Shown: positions 1-26,511 of the stretch, one piece after another | How positions within the stretch are numbered: position 1 is the first letter of the stretch | Layout: every line of letters starts with the position of its first letter | Assembly (NCBI RefSeq): GCF_051622035.1 | Contig: NC_135357.1 | Location: forward strand, 13,537,001-13,601,000 | Reading direction: 5' to 3' | Source: Arctopsyche grandis | Taxonomy: Eukaryota; Arthropoda; Insecta; Trichoptera; Hydropsychidae | DNA: 64,000 bases | The notes under the pieces: generated by a model | Told to the model about the DNA's origin: nothing | Seen by the model: the letters and a program-made list of their open reading frames with translations, nothing else | The model's database searches: none | Program-made: the position numbers and the translations under genes

Positions 1-2216
<2,216 letters not shown>

Positions 2217-2582
2217 TTTAAAATGTGCATGCGAGTAGTGCAAACAATCTTACCTTGTGATAAATATTGTGTGAGAAATATAGTAATTTTAATCACAATG
2301 CAAATTAATCAAAAAACAGACAGAAAACCAAAACTCTTAGTTCTGAATAGGACCAAACGACAAGAGAGATTGAACGTTTTCAAATTCATTAATGAAAATA
2401 TAGTGTTTTTACCCCTAATCCTACATCTAGGACATTTTCCTTTCAATGACCAACCGATACTTAACATCCTTGAAGAAATACATCTGGCAGTCGCAAAGAT
2501 AATAGAACATAAAAGACATAGCTCTATGCGGACCAACGCTATACTTGCTATTCTGTTATTTCCCCGAATTATAGTTCGGGTG

Positions 2583-2753
2583 TGTTACAATTTATAACTA
2601 GAGCGCGGATAGAGAGCGTGCTTTTTCCAGGAATCGGGGCGGTTTGGCTCTATTTACAAAGCTAAAAAAAAAGGTTCGGCGAACCTTTAACAAAGCATTT
2701 ACAACAATTTAACATTGAACGGCGCGCTTTGGGTTCGCTCACTAGTTATAATT
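2583..2753. mobile_element. Foldback element, family A copy 1
   Basis: The outer arms TTATAACTAG and CTAGTTATAA enclose imperfect inverted repeats and a central hairpin, AAAGGTTCGGCGAACCTTT. The same hairpin core and flanking CATTTACAAC recur at 9766-9908, so this is a repeated family of about 140-170 bp. No coding capacity. Target duplication is not clear. Confidence 0.55.
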
Positions 2754-2833
2754 TGCAACAGCAATCCGCAAATACACAACAAGACAACCTAAATGCATTT
2801 TAAAAAGTACGATGTCTTGTTTCGTATTTTTAA

Positions 2834-3345
2834 GAGGGCTGGACACCAGCGCCTTGTCCATACAAACGTATTAGACTTCTCCCTTCCTCAATTATGACAC
2901 TAGAGAAATTATTTTTTAATATGCTATATATATCCACCATTGGGTTGCATCTATCTTTTTATTTTTTTGATTAGTTATTTTTATAGGAGCTAGGAGCCGC
3001 CAAACATCAATAAAATCGCCTCTTTTTTACACCCACGAAAAGAGTCCAGCGTGCTTATTTAACGGTCGATTTTAAAAAAAATATGCGCATAGTTGCACAG
3101 TATCTATGAAATATATGAAAATATCTTTCTCATACCGATGATGAATTTTTTTTTTTAATTGGTCCAGTTTAGGAGGAGAAAATAGGAGAATACGAAACCT
3201 CGATTTTGTCAATTTAAAATACCTTTTATCTGGTCGAAGCGCAACTGTCGCATTCACTCAATATATACATTGTCGCATTCACTCAATATATATATATCGA
3301 AGAAAGGAACGGCAACAAAATTAAGGTTTCGGGTGTACAGCTTTC
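2834..3345 (+). mobile_element. TTAA-flanked MITE (piggyBac-type), copy 1
   Basis: The element is bounded by TTAA at 2830-2833 and 3346-3349. It begins GAGGGCTGGACACC and ends GGTGTACAGCTTTC, which are imperfect inverted repeats. A second copy lies in opposite orientation at 42503-42965 and matches through most of its length. TTAA target duplication is the mark of piggyBac-type transposition. It has no transposase. A tandem copy of TGTCGCATTCACTCAATATA lies near the right end and is single in copy 2. Confidence 0.8.
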
Positions 3346-3349
3346 TTAA

Positions 3350-4133
3350 CGGAATATAATTTGTTCGACTCTCATTTCCTTCAGCCGCCTGTGTGCATTG
3401 CACACATTTGTACATATGGTAGGCACGGCCCTGATTGGGAGTATACAGGATTGAAAGAAAAGAGAAAAAAACTATCATTGAATAGTTTAATGTTGATTAT
3501 TCTAATAATTGTCATATTCATTAGAAGCAGCTTAATAATAATAATTAAAAATACATATATGAATAATCATACTTAGGCCCATCTCCACATTTTTATTCAT
3601 AGAAGAGGGGATGTACCGTGTGAAATTTTATTTTATGATAAAAATCAACATGCACATCGCACCACTTGGTTCCCGCAAATGATGGCCGATTAAGTCAAAC
3701 AAGGTAGAGGGTTTGACCACACCACCCGTTGGTCACCATCTGCCAAAACTTGCAAGGCCATAAGAAAAATTTATCACTGATATCGAGAGATATTTACAGA
3801 GCATTTACAAAATTCATTTAATTTTAAATACTAACAGATATTCAAAAACATGTTGTCAGCAAATACCTAGGTTTACGAAGGCTAATAACAATGAAAAAAA
3901 AAAAAGCTTTAATATAAAAAACAAAGCTCACGTACTTTTTAAAAGGCTCCAGATATTAAATGGGTTTCATTCAAAGATAAGTAGAATACATATAAAATAT
4001 GAATTAAATGTGCCACTGTGGTTATCATCAATGAATCAACAAGTATATTCCTATATAGTAAATATACATACTATGTACATACATATGCACTCCCTTATAC
4101 CGAGGTCAAAAACGCACGCAATGATTAAAGTGC
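3350..4133. other. AT-rich intergenic stretch
   Basis: No gene, inverted repeat or other element is recognised here, only AT-rich sequence and short homopolymer runs. Confidence 0.5.
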
Positions 4134-4141
4134 GTCCACAC

Positions 4142-4705
4142 TAGGGATCACAATCGAATATTCGAATATTCGAGTATTCGAATTATTCGTCTGATTTTTC
4201 AGCCATTCGTTATTCGAATATTTCATCAACTATTCGAATATTATTCGTGTATATATTTTTTTTATAAACTAAATACACAAAATCAACATGAAAAGAGTGA
4301 TGACGAAGAAGCCGACGATTATGAAGAAATGAAATATACAATGGGGATAATTGTGATAAAAATGTCTACATGTGAAGAAACGGATTTTTATTCATTAAAT
4401 ATGGAAATGTTTGAAGAAAATCACTTTTCGATCGATAATAATCTCTACGAAATTTTAGAAAACATCAGAAAAATAATACGAATATTTAAGAAGTCACCGG
4501 CGAAATATACATTTTTACAAGAAATCATAATGAATTATTATTGGCTGTAAAAACGAGGTTGAATTCAATGACAACAAATTTATGCTTGGTGCATATGTAA
4601 TTTAACCTTTTTTTTAATTTTCGAATATATTCGAATATTCGAATAGCTCTTGATTTACTATTCGATATTCGAATAGATGATGTCGACGAATATTTGAAAT
4701 CCCTA
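4142..4705 (+). mobile_element. hAT element, internally deleted, with transposase remnant
   Basis: The ends are TAGGGATCACAATCGAATAT and the inverted ATATTTGAAATCCCTA. They are flanked by GTCCACAC (4134-4141) and GTTCACAC (4706-4713), an 8-bp duplication with one mismatch, as expected for hAT. A frame at 4329-4550 reads LYEILENIRKIIRIFKKSP, close to the start of hAT/ZBED transposases (a VRKIVKLFRRSP-like block). It is a remnant rather than a full transposase. Subterminal TTCGAATA repeats are plentiful. Confidence 0.8.
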
Positions 4706-4713
4706 GTTCACAC

Positions 4714-5613
4714 TAAACCAAGTTTATGGTTACATAATACATTCCATTAATTATTTAATCCATGATATACATATATTGATATTGTGAGTTTGGGTGATAA
4801 AAATTATTTTACTAATACATAATTCACTTTGAAATTTCACAGAAGTCGAAATTTTTATTGTTGAGAAAGGTCAGACCATCTCATCAAAAGGTCCATATAT
4901 GTATGTATATGAATAGACAATTTAAAAAAAATTGATAAATTCAGAGAATATTCGTATTCATATTTAACGATCGACATCTAAACGCAAACTGACCGAAGAA
5001 GCTCGTGTTTGTTTGTTGTGCTTTTTTTGTCGGTCCACGAAAATTTTCTGCTGACTAAACTCTGTAAAGAATGCGGTGAAGACTATTAAATAATTTCATA
5101 GTCGAACTCCAGAGTGCCAATGATTCGAGTGAGAGTATGGAATCGTTACGACATCTCCTTAAAAATTTACATAAATATTTTTACAATGAGAAATAAGAAA
5201 AAGAAGTAAAGTTCTTTGGAATAATTTAGAAGTTGCAGATATGTTAACATTTTCACTTTAACAAGAATTCTCAGAATCGAGAGGATATGGGCCACAATTT
5301 TATACAAATTATTGCATAAAATTAAAAATCTTTAAAAATTATTATCCCTTTCTCAAACATTGTTTTTTTTTCTCGTTTGCTTCAGTCAAATTTTATTTAA
5401 TAAACAGACATCTTCGTATAGAAGGTCAACATTTCAAATAATATTAAATAATTTTGTAAATTCTTCAATTGACGAAAATTCGATTTTCATGTTTGGTTTA
5501 GGGAAAAGACTTCAATGAATTGAAATTTGTTACTTTGGAAGTCAAACCATTTCTATTTACGTATATTTTTGTACATATGTAAACAAATTTTGTGAAATCA
5601 GGATTTTCAGAGG
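4714..5613. other. AT-rich intergenic stretch
   Basis: No coding region or bounded repeat is recognised between the hAT element and the next foldback. Confidence 0.5.
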
Positions 5614-5772
5614 CAATGGCTAAGTCCACACTACCGATATCTACACCCTATATTTACGAAATTTGCCATAACCAGTTCCTAAATAGCAACCACAGGTTGC
5701 AATATGGGAACTGGATATGGAAAATTTCGTAAATATCGGGCGTAGATATCGGTAGTGTGGAAGTAGCCATTG
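5614..5772. mobile_element. Foldback MITE
   Basis: The outer arms CAATGGCTA and TAGCCATTG continue inward as near-perfect arms of about 60 bp, including CACACTACCGATATCTAC and its complement. The loop is short. No clear target duplication is visible, so the superfamily stays open. Confidence 0.65.
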
Positions 5773-5860
5773 CGGGACTCGGGATTTGTCTATTGAACTC
5801 GGGACAGTCCCGCTCAAATAGGGACGTCTGGCAAACTTGTATTCTACAGAACAAAAATCG
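5773..5860 (+). repeat. GGGAC-rich repeat end, also at 23362-23468
   Basis: The stretch with CGGGACAGTCCCGCTCAAAT and GGGACGTCTGG resembles AAGGTCCCGTTCAAAACAGG and GGACGTATGG at 23430-23462. Sequences of this kind form the ends of DNA elements in insect genomes. Only one end is recognised at each site. Confidence 0.35.
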
Positions 5861-6016
5861 TCTCTAGTTCTAATCAATGTTTTCTTATATACTTTTTTGT
5901 AATTGTAACTTTCAAGTGAAAATAATTTGAGGGAACATTATCATTTTTTCTTGCTATAGTACTAGCAACTGCATACTTATATGTATTTATCAATTTATAA
6001 TATACTAGTTGTTTTA

Positions 6017-6235
6017 AGGTCTGTTCATACCTATCCATCACGACCCGAATCGTGCAAGTATCCTGCAAGTACGGACAGTATTCTTTAGTACATTCTATAT
6101 GAATGCGCATGAATGTGTAAATGCGCATGCGCGAATGGAGTACGAATACGTCCATATAATGTACCAAAGAATACTATCCGCACTTGCAGGACACCTGCAG
6201 GATACGGGTCGTGCTGGATCGGTATGAACAGACCT
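6017..6235. mobile_element. Harbinger-type MITE, family H copy 1
   Basis: Long inverted ends AGGTCTGTTCATACCTATCC and their complement are flanked by TTA at 6014-6016 and 6236-6238. A 3-bp TTA/TAA/TCA-type duplication fits PIF/Harbinger. A second copy is at 36470-36664. The first bases, AGGTCTG, are shared with the 1.37-kb Harbinger relic at 42222-43587, a possible relative of the autonomous source. Confidence 0.8.
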
Positions 6236-6406
6236 TTACCCGGCTTCGCTCAGTATTTGTAATATAAACAACGTAAACATGGCAAATTCATTTGTTTTTT
6301 TATTAAGTTTATTTGAATAGAAAAAAAAATTGAATCGTCGTCATAGAAACTTTGAATTGTTTTCGACGTTCCCAACCAAAAATACTTACATACATATACA
6401 TATATA

Positions 6407-6829
6407 CAGTAAGTCCTCTACTTACGCGGCTAATTCGTTCCGAAATTTTCAGTGTAAGTCGAAAACCGCGTAAGTCGAGGAATTCTTTAATTCGATATAT
6501 TTGATGTGTGAACTGTATGTATGTATGTATTAATATTTTATATCAAGGGACAATTGAGAAAAATAAGAGTAGGTGTATAAATCTTCATGAAAGTAACATT
6601 TATTTGGTAACCGACATTGCTGAAATTTTAATAATCATGGTGAACTTGAAGATCGAGTACATAAAATTTGAAGTGGTCGCGTTGCCATGGTTATTTAGTG
6701 CTAAATATATTTTTGTCCCTATGTATCAACTGCACGTGCCAATAACGGCGGAAATCGGCGGATTTTTTAAAAAAAATTTTAAATTCTAAACCGCTTAAGT
6801 ACGAATTCGCGTAAGTCGAGGACTTACTG
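6407..6829. mobile_element. Tigger/pogo-type MITE
   Basis: The ends CAGTAAGTCCTCTACTTACG and CGTAAGTCGAGGACTTACTG are inverted repeats flanked by TA at 6405-6406 and 6830-6831. The CAGT start and the TA duplication fit the Tc1/mariner-pogo group. A frame at 6508-6789 inside has no recognisable transposase. Confidence 0.8.
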
Positions 6830-7039
6830 TATACAAAGTCTCTTTCGAAATTATATATTCGATATTTCGTCATTTTTGAGGGTCCAGAGAAGCCTCACGA
6901 GCTTTTGCATGTAAAATATGCGTATATTAACGTATTGTTGACAATGCGGTGCAAGGCCGCTAAAGAGTCTGCTTAGGGTAGTATTAAGACGTAGAATAAG
7001 CTCAAAACGGAGAGGGGGAAATAAGTACATAATCATATA

Positions 7040-7115
7040 CACCTGAGGAGTGGGGCGGGGCGTAGAGCGTAGAGTGCGCGTGTTTCGTTCGGCGAATGTC
7101 AGTTCAGTTGTCGAC
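7040..7115 (+). promoter_or_regulatory. Probable Cyclin D promoter and 5' leader
   Basis: A GC-rich island rises here in AT-rich DNA. It contains GGGGCGGGG (an Sp1-like box, 7052-7060) and TCAGT initiator-like sequences close to 7099-7107. The proposed start codon is about 12 bp further on. The start site is inferred. Confidence 0.45.
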
Positions 7116-20529
<13,414 letters not shown>

Positions 20530-20657
20530 TTCATACAACCTCATACTCACTATCAGTATAGACTGAACTTAACTCAATGTTTGAGTTGAATGCTCTCATC
20601 ATTCTCTTTGAATTTGAATTAGGAAGAGAAATAAGTACATATTCCAAAAATTACTAA

Positions 20658-20663
20658 AATAAA
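20658..20663 (+). terminator. Candidate poly(A) signal of Cyclin D
   Basis: AATAAA lies 129 bp after the stop codon. It is followed at once by a small perfect hairpin, AAAATCACAC-AAAA-GTGTGATTTT. Confidence 0.45.
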
Positions 20664-20699
20664 ATCACACAAAAGTGTGATTTTACAATATAAATATTA

Positions 20700-22565
20700 T
20701 TGTTATGACGTTACCATTTTCGTGTTATTCTTTTTTTATACAAGTTTTATGCCAGTTTCAACATTGAAAATGTTTTTCTTTTTTTTTTTTTTTCATATTT
20801 TTAACTTTTTAGTTGTGAATATATGTATAATATTTTGATTATTAACGTGTTCTTGAAATATTTTAATGACATCGATTTGTTCAATCGATATTTTTATACA
20901 GTGTAAACAGAACATGCTAAATTTTCGTCGAAGGCATCAAAAGAATTTTATCACTTTATGATAATACTGTTGTTGCTAGATATTATGTTTTAATTAGATA
21001 AATTTGTATTTGATTGTTAATATCATCCAAGACTTTGTTATATTACATGATCTCTACATAGAAAAATAAATAATGTAAGAACCTTTGTTATAGTTGAATT
21101 TGTATGTATGTATATGTACATAAAGTGCTGGCCAAAAATAATAATTTATTGAATATTTTAAGCGTAAGTTTAAAAGTAATTTAAATGTTTAACATTACAA
21201 TTTTTAAATAAGAAAAAAATTACAACCAAGACTAGTTTATTACAAATGTAATTAAAATTAAAACAAATTCATAGATGAACAATTTCTTTCCGATTTAAAA
21301 TATAAAAATATTAATTGAATTACCAAATTTGCCAGTTATTGATATTGTTGTTTTTTTTTCTTATTTAAAGAAAAAAATTAGTATACTTAAGACAATAATT
21401 ATTATTGCATTGAACTAATAAACTTATATTTATAAGTTCTAACTGTAATAAAATGAGTATTATCATTATTATTGATGTAATACATATGTATACATAAATA
21501 TGTTTAGTAATTTGATTTAAAGTATTACGACGAAACATTTTAAATGTATAGAAAATGAATGACAAATTATTATAAATTCTAGAAAGAATCATTTTCTTCA
21601 ATTTATACCGACTCCATTGAAAGATCTCAAATGCATGTTTAACAATATTGTATGTATGTATCATTTAGGTTAAATGCTGTATGCCTATGGTTTGGTTGTG
21701 CTATGTGAATAAGAAATATTAGTACAATTTTTTATAAGTATTTTAAGTCGTAATTTTAAGTTTAATAGCAAATTAAAATTAGAAAAAATATTTTTTTAGA
21801 ACTTTTTGTGACATTGTCTCGTAAAATTCATATTTTTTTACAAATCCCTCATCTATCCGAAATGTATTATTAAACATAATATCTTATCTTTTTGCAGTAC
21901 ATATGTAAATTTAAAATTAAATATTATAATATTAAAAATCTTCCTTATACTGAAGACTGCATCAATATTTTAATAGAATAAACAGAAGCATTCCTTTTTT
22001 CATATAATACAAATGTATTCACTTTAATCGCATGTTCTAATTTTACATGTGGTTTTGCGGATAAAATGTACTTAATTAAATATAACACACTAACTGCAGT
22101 ACATACATACACATTATGTACATACATATGTACCTTTGAACACAAATCGCTTAAAATTTAAGCATATATAATACATTGTACTATCGATCTGAATTAGTGC
22201 TGCACTAAACTAGAAATCGTTTACAATAGGAACCTAACCGCGTTTTCTACTTTATTTTAATAAAAATTACTTGCAGATAGTGTGTTGAACTTTGATGTCA
22301 TATTATTTTATGACAAATATGTATATCTAGTCTATAATTCAATATTATAACATTTGGTAATGACAAAGTGGATGTCATTTAAAAATTACTAAAATATGTG
22401 AAGTTAACCTTGGTGTTTTCCGTGTTTTGTGGAAATATTCTTAATAAAAACTTTTTATATTAATACCATTTTGTTTTGATTACATTTCTAAAAATTTTGT
22501 CACATAGGTACACGTTATGAACAAAAATCCAGGGCCGCAAAATCATATTTATAAATCTTATACAA
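20700..22565. other. AT-rich intergenic stretch
   Basis: Very AT-rich DNA with TACATATGTA-type microsatellite pieces. No gene or bounded repeat was recognised. Confidence 0.5.
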
Positions 22566-22686
22566 AAAAATCATATTTCGACTATTCTTGTGGATTAATA
22601 CAAAAATTCGTTTATTTTATCGAGGTTAGCCAGTTATCAATAGAAATTTTGTTAATCCACAAGAATATTCGAAATATGATTTTTCT
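22566..22686. repeat. Inverted repeat with 34-bp arms
   Basis: AAAAAATCATATTTCGACTA and CTTGTGGATTAA on the left pair with TTAATCCACAAG and ATATTCGAAATATGATTTTT on the right around a loop of about 55 bp. It may be a degenerate MITE. No target duplication is clear. Confidence 0.45.
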
Positions 22687-22919
22687 AAGTGGAATTTTAT
22701 TTAATTCTCATATAAAGACAATTTAATATATTATCCCTATTAATTCAATTCAGATTCGTGTAAATACTAGTATGAGCTTTTAGCTCGCAATTTTACCGAT
22801 TTAAAATTCAGCACGCTTCCAATGAACCCTTTAAAACGAAAACAAAAAATAGTGTGGCCAGAACACTATCCCAATAAACAAGTTTCAATAGAAAAAACTC
22901 AATATAAAATAGTATTACA

Positions 22920-23259
22920 AGTGGGAAAAAATCCCAAGTGAAAATACGTATTTTTGACTCTTGATTTGAACTGGACGACAACTTAGAAATAGCTGAAAAG
23001 TACTACAAATGAAAGGTAAAATACCCGACCATAGATTCCTATATCTATTTTGAACAGGAAATTGACAGATTTTGAGACATCGACCGAACACCAAGATATA
23101 GAAAAATCGCGCGATTTAAAAAACACATATCTCCGAATCTCGAGCCAATCAACATTTTTTATTACCAGATTCGTCTTTACTGGGCATAGATCTATAAGAA
23201 AAGTCATATCTCGTCTCTGAACCAAAAAAAATCGTCATTTGTCGAACAGTGTAATTATA

Positions 23260-23261
<2 letters not shown>
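22920..23261. repeat. Unclassified repeat-like stretch
   Basis: The stretch with ATCGCGCGATTTAAAAAACA and the nearby text has the look of a dispersed insect repeat, but no second copy lies in this window and no ends were defined. Confidence 0.2.

Positions 23262-23341
<80 letters not shown>
23262..23341. repeat. (AT)n microsatellite
   Basis: About 40 uninterrupted AT units. Confidence 0.95.
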
Positions 23342-23343
<2 letters not shown>

Positions 23344-23844
23344 ATTCAATAAATATACTCTCTTTTTGAAAACGGGACATTTCGACGTCCCGAAGCTGTG
23401 CTTGGGGACAACGGGACAGGCTACCTAAAAACGGGAAGGTCCCGTTCAAAACAGGACGTATGGTCACTTTATCTATACCTCTCTTTATACGGCTTTTCGC
23501 TATAACTTGTTGTGATCATCAACATAATTAAAATGTCAAAGAAGAATATTTCCTAACGTGTGCAGCTTGGCTGTATGCTGATATAGCTAAACTGCAGACA
23601 AAATACATTTTTTTTAGTCATACTTAATTGACTTTCTCTAGGCTTACCAACTTTTCATCGGGCCCTGCTTTTAGGAACAAAAGTGCGCTACAGTTTATAA
23701 ATAATCTATAGTTCGTTTCAACTTGAATTGGTTCCAACTCGCAGAATAGCAACCATATCATAGGGTCCCCACAGTAATTTTGTTTTATCAGTTTCATAGA
23801 CAGAAAATTAAATGGAAATAGGAAATTCCACAATGCTGCTTTAT

Positions 23845-24396
23845 GTTTATTAATTTATTAAATACTTGTGGTTTTACCCGGCTTCGCTCGGTTTTTATTA
23901 TATAAACCGATTAAACATGGTTAGTTTTATAGTATAGTATAGAAAAAGGAATCCGGATCTGGAACTGAAACAGGTATCCGGATCCGGAACTGAAACAGGA
24001 ATCCGGATCCGGAACTAAAAAAGGAATAGGGATCCGGAACTAAAACAGGAATCGGGATCCGGAACTGAAACAGGAATCCGGGTCCGGAACTGAAAAAGGA
24101 CTTCGGATCCAGAACTGAAACAGTAATCGGGATCAGGAACTGAAACAGTAATCGTGATCCGGAATTGAAAATGGCATCCGGATCCGGAAATGATAAAATA
24201 ACTGAAAAAGTAAACCGGAAACAGAATCGAAATCGAAAGCGGAATTGATATTGCCATGATACAAACTTTGTTTTGTTTTTGATGTTCCCAACCAAAAATA
24301 CTTACATACATACTTACATACATACATACAAAGTATGTATGTAAAAAATACTTACATACATACATACAAAGTCTCTTTCGAAATTATATATTAGAT
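23845..24396 (+). repeat. Dispersed repeat B, copy 2, with an internal minisatellite
   Basis: It carries CCCGGCTTCGCTCGG at the left and TCTCTTTCGAAATTATATAT at the right, as copies 1 and 3 do. The middle is occupied by a 24-bp minisatellite that the other two copies lack. A TACATACA-type microsatellite precedes the right end in all three copies. Confidence 0.6.
23944..24215. repeat. 24-bp minisatellite
   Basis: About 11 units close to GGAATCCGGATCCGGAACTG plus AAACA, with scattered changes. The unit is a multiple of three and has no stop on the minus strand, so overlapping open frames rich in F, S and P are artefacts. Confidence 0.9.
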
Positions 24397-24404
24397 GATG
24401 GCAG

Positions 24405-24656
24405 CAATGGCGGATCCAGAGGCATGGCATGGGGCTGATGGTTCCCACTCTAGAGAATTAAATAAGGTTCCATATATAATAAAAATAATGTATTTTGTGT
24501 TTTAATAATTCAGTTCAAATAATTTTTTACAAATAAATAAGCTTATAGTAATAATTTTGTAACTGATTAAACGTTTTATTTAAAAAAAAAATGTATGTGT
24601 GTGTATTACAAATTATGAAGGCCTCCCACCCTGCCAATTTTCTGGATCCACCCCTG
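24405..24656. mobile_element. hAT-like MITE with CARTGGCGGATCCAGA ends
   Basis: Inverted ends CAATGGCGGATCCAGA and TCTGGATCCACCCCTG enclose 252 bp. The flanks GATGGCAG (24397-24404) and GATAGCCG (24657-24664) agree at six of eight positions, which fits an aged 8-bp hAT duplication. It sits at the very end of repeat B copy 2. Confidence 0.6.
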
Positions 24657-24664
24657 GATAGCCG

Positions 24665-25835
24665 TCAATATAATTTTCAGCTTTTTCAATTATCACTCTG
24701 AATTAAATGTAAAGTACTATACAAATACAATGTACTTTCCACTCCAAATCTTAAATTTCAGTCGAACGGTTGAAACGTCATCGACAAAATTGCCTTTTTA
24801 CAATTCATCCGTGTAAAAATCGGGATCAAAGTGATGATAACATGAATAAATTGAAAAATAAATATTGATCGCAAGGATTTCTATGGAAAGGAAACGAAAT
24901 TGAGACATGGCTGCGACGTAGGAGGCTAGGACTGCGAGCGAAGTGTTTACACATACAGACGTTTGCAAAAGCATTAGTAGCAGCACTTGCCAGTACCGTA
25001 GTACCGTAGTATCGCCGCTAATGCATATTGCACGGATTTGTTGAAATTCACAGCGGCTGGCAAAAGAAGGCGAAGAAGAAGCCGGAAGCAGCCGGCAGAG
25101 GGATGGCCGCCCGTCGCGACTCCGCCCTGTCAGTACTTTTCACCCCTCTGTTTGCCTCCCCTCCCCTCCCCTCCCCTCCCCTCTCCTCTCCTCTGCTCCC
25201 CTCCCATACCTCTCATATCACTCGTGTCAAATGTTTGAGGTTAGACCAAACTTGTCCACTCCACCACTGTTTCCACACTGTGTTGATTGATACGATTCGA
25301 CCATATTTTCAATCTTTCCAAAATGCATATCGATTCGAGTGATCTAATTTATGCGATTCATAAAAATGTACAATTATTTAACTCTAATATTGATTCGATC
25401 CTTTTGTCGACTTCAATTATGATTGATATTTTTTTCTTGAGCACTCATTTTGCACTATAGGGAGATTCAATATGGTTAACCCCTTCAAGCACTTACATAC
25501 TCCAAGCATATGGATTCGACATTTTAAATTAAAATTAAATTACGCAAGGAAGACGTAACAGTTGAACCTAATTCGACTCCTTTTATATTTAAAAAATACA
25601 ATATCCACTGAAGCCGAAAGAAAGCTTTCTGATTTGATAGGCGAGAGGCGAGCTAAAACCTAAAGAGCTCATCATAAATTCACTTGGAAATAAATTTGGT
25701 ATTAAATAAAATTAATATTCACTCGGAAATATAACAAACTCATACAGAGGTAGGATTCCATATGGATGAACCAGTCTCTAATACATATGTATAAAAATTT
25801 GTGTTCATTTCAATTTTCATATATATGTAAATGTG
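24665..25835. other. Intergenic stretch upstream of THOC2
   Basis: A GC-rich part at 25028-25200 contains a short frame starting MAARRDSALS (25103) and then a CCCCT repeat. The N-terminal exon of THOC2 should lie upstream of 26687, but neither this frame nor any other shows the expected W-x-x-W-E start. The role of the patch is unproven. Confidence 0.35.
25150..25207. repeat. CCCCT/CTCCT simple repeat
   Basis: A pyrimidine tract built of CCCCT and CCTCT units. Confidence 0.85.
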
Positions 25836-26511
25836 GGTAAAAGTGAAAACCCTCAACAGGGCGGAGACCGCTAGGTCGGAAGGGAGGCTCGGTCGACCCA
25901 CTCCATCTTCGCGATGCCAATAGTATTGCCGTGCCCTGAATTAACTCGACTTTTACCTGATGAAATACTCAGACATATACTGCCTGGTTCACATATAATT
26001 TCGGACGGTTGGGCAGCGTACGGAAATATTCCACATGTTACGAATGGAATATACACGCATTCGTTTGTGGTTCAATATAAATGCATCTAAATACGAATCA
26101 AAACGGGCACACATTGTGCCAAATTGACGCTTCATCTTTCTTTTCACACGCATCCACATTTTGCGTATGTATTTCACTATCATTTGGATCCACGACATTA
26201 TCCTGGTGAACCACTTTTACCGGAATTCGCGTGCTCGTTTTGATTCATATTTAGATGCATTTGTATTGAACCACAAACGAATGCATGTATATTCCATTCG
26301 CAGCATGTGGAATATTTCCGTACGCTGCCCAACCGTCCGAAATTATATATGTATATGTCTGAGTATTTCATCAGGTAAAAGTCGAGTTAATTCAGGGCAC
26401 GGCAATACTATTGGCATCGCGAAGAGTAGCCAATCACAGGATGGAGCGGGTCGACCGAGCCTCCCTTCCGACCTAGCGGTCTCCGCCCTGTCGAGGGTTT
26501 TCACTTTTACC
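25836..26511. mobile_element. Large foldback element with perfect 8-bp duplication
   Basis: TAAATGTG at 25828-25835 and 26512-26519 is an exact 8-bp duplication. The arms start GGTAAAAGTGAAAACCCTC and are nearly complementary for about 270 bp, leaving a central loop of about 130 bp. GG termini with an 8-bp duplication suit a Merlin-like or other 8-bp group better than a CA-ended hAT. No transposase is present. It lies about 170 bp before the first recognised THOC2 exon. Confidence 0.8.

Larger units (their letters stand above)
5990..6868 (+). repeat. Dispersed repeat B, copy 1, split by two MITEs
   Basis: The repeat has the signature CCCGGCTTCGCTC near one end and AAGTCTCTTTCGAAATTATA at the other. 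Copies lie at 23845-24396 and, inverted, at 45868-46100. In this copy a Harbinger-type MITE (6017-6235) sits within the sequence ACTAGTTGTTTTACCCGG and a Tigger-type MITE (6407-6829) sits in the CATATACATATATA tract. Removing both leaves a continuous match to the other copies. The class of repeat B itself is unknown. Confidence 0.6.

Noticed and set aside
4329-4550. 73-codon frame as a host gene
   Set aside because: It lies between hAT ends with an 8-bp duplication and resembles hAT transposase.
7050-7115. Upstream in-frame ATG for Cyclin D
   Set aside because: It adds arginine-rich residues from the GC-rich promoter area; D cyclins start with MEL-type sequence at 7116.
22566-22686. Hairpin as a microRNA precursor
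   Set aside because: The arms are 34 bp and the loop about 55 bp, with no conserved seed that I know; a decayed MITE is simpler.
23927-24365. Overlapping minus-strand frames rich in F, S, P and G
   Set aside because: They are translations of the 24-bp minisatellite in different frames, not a protein.
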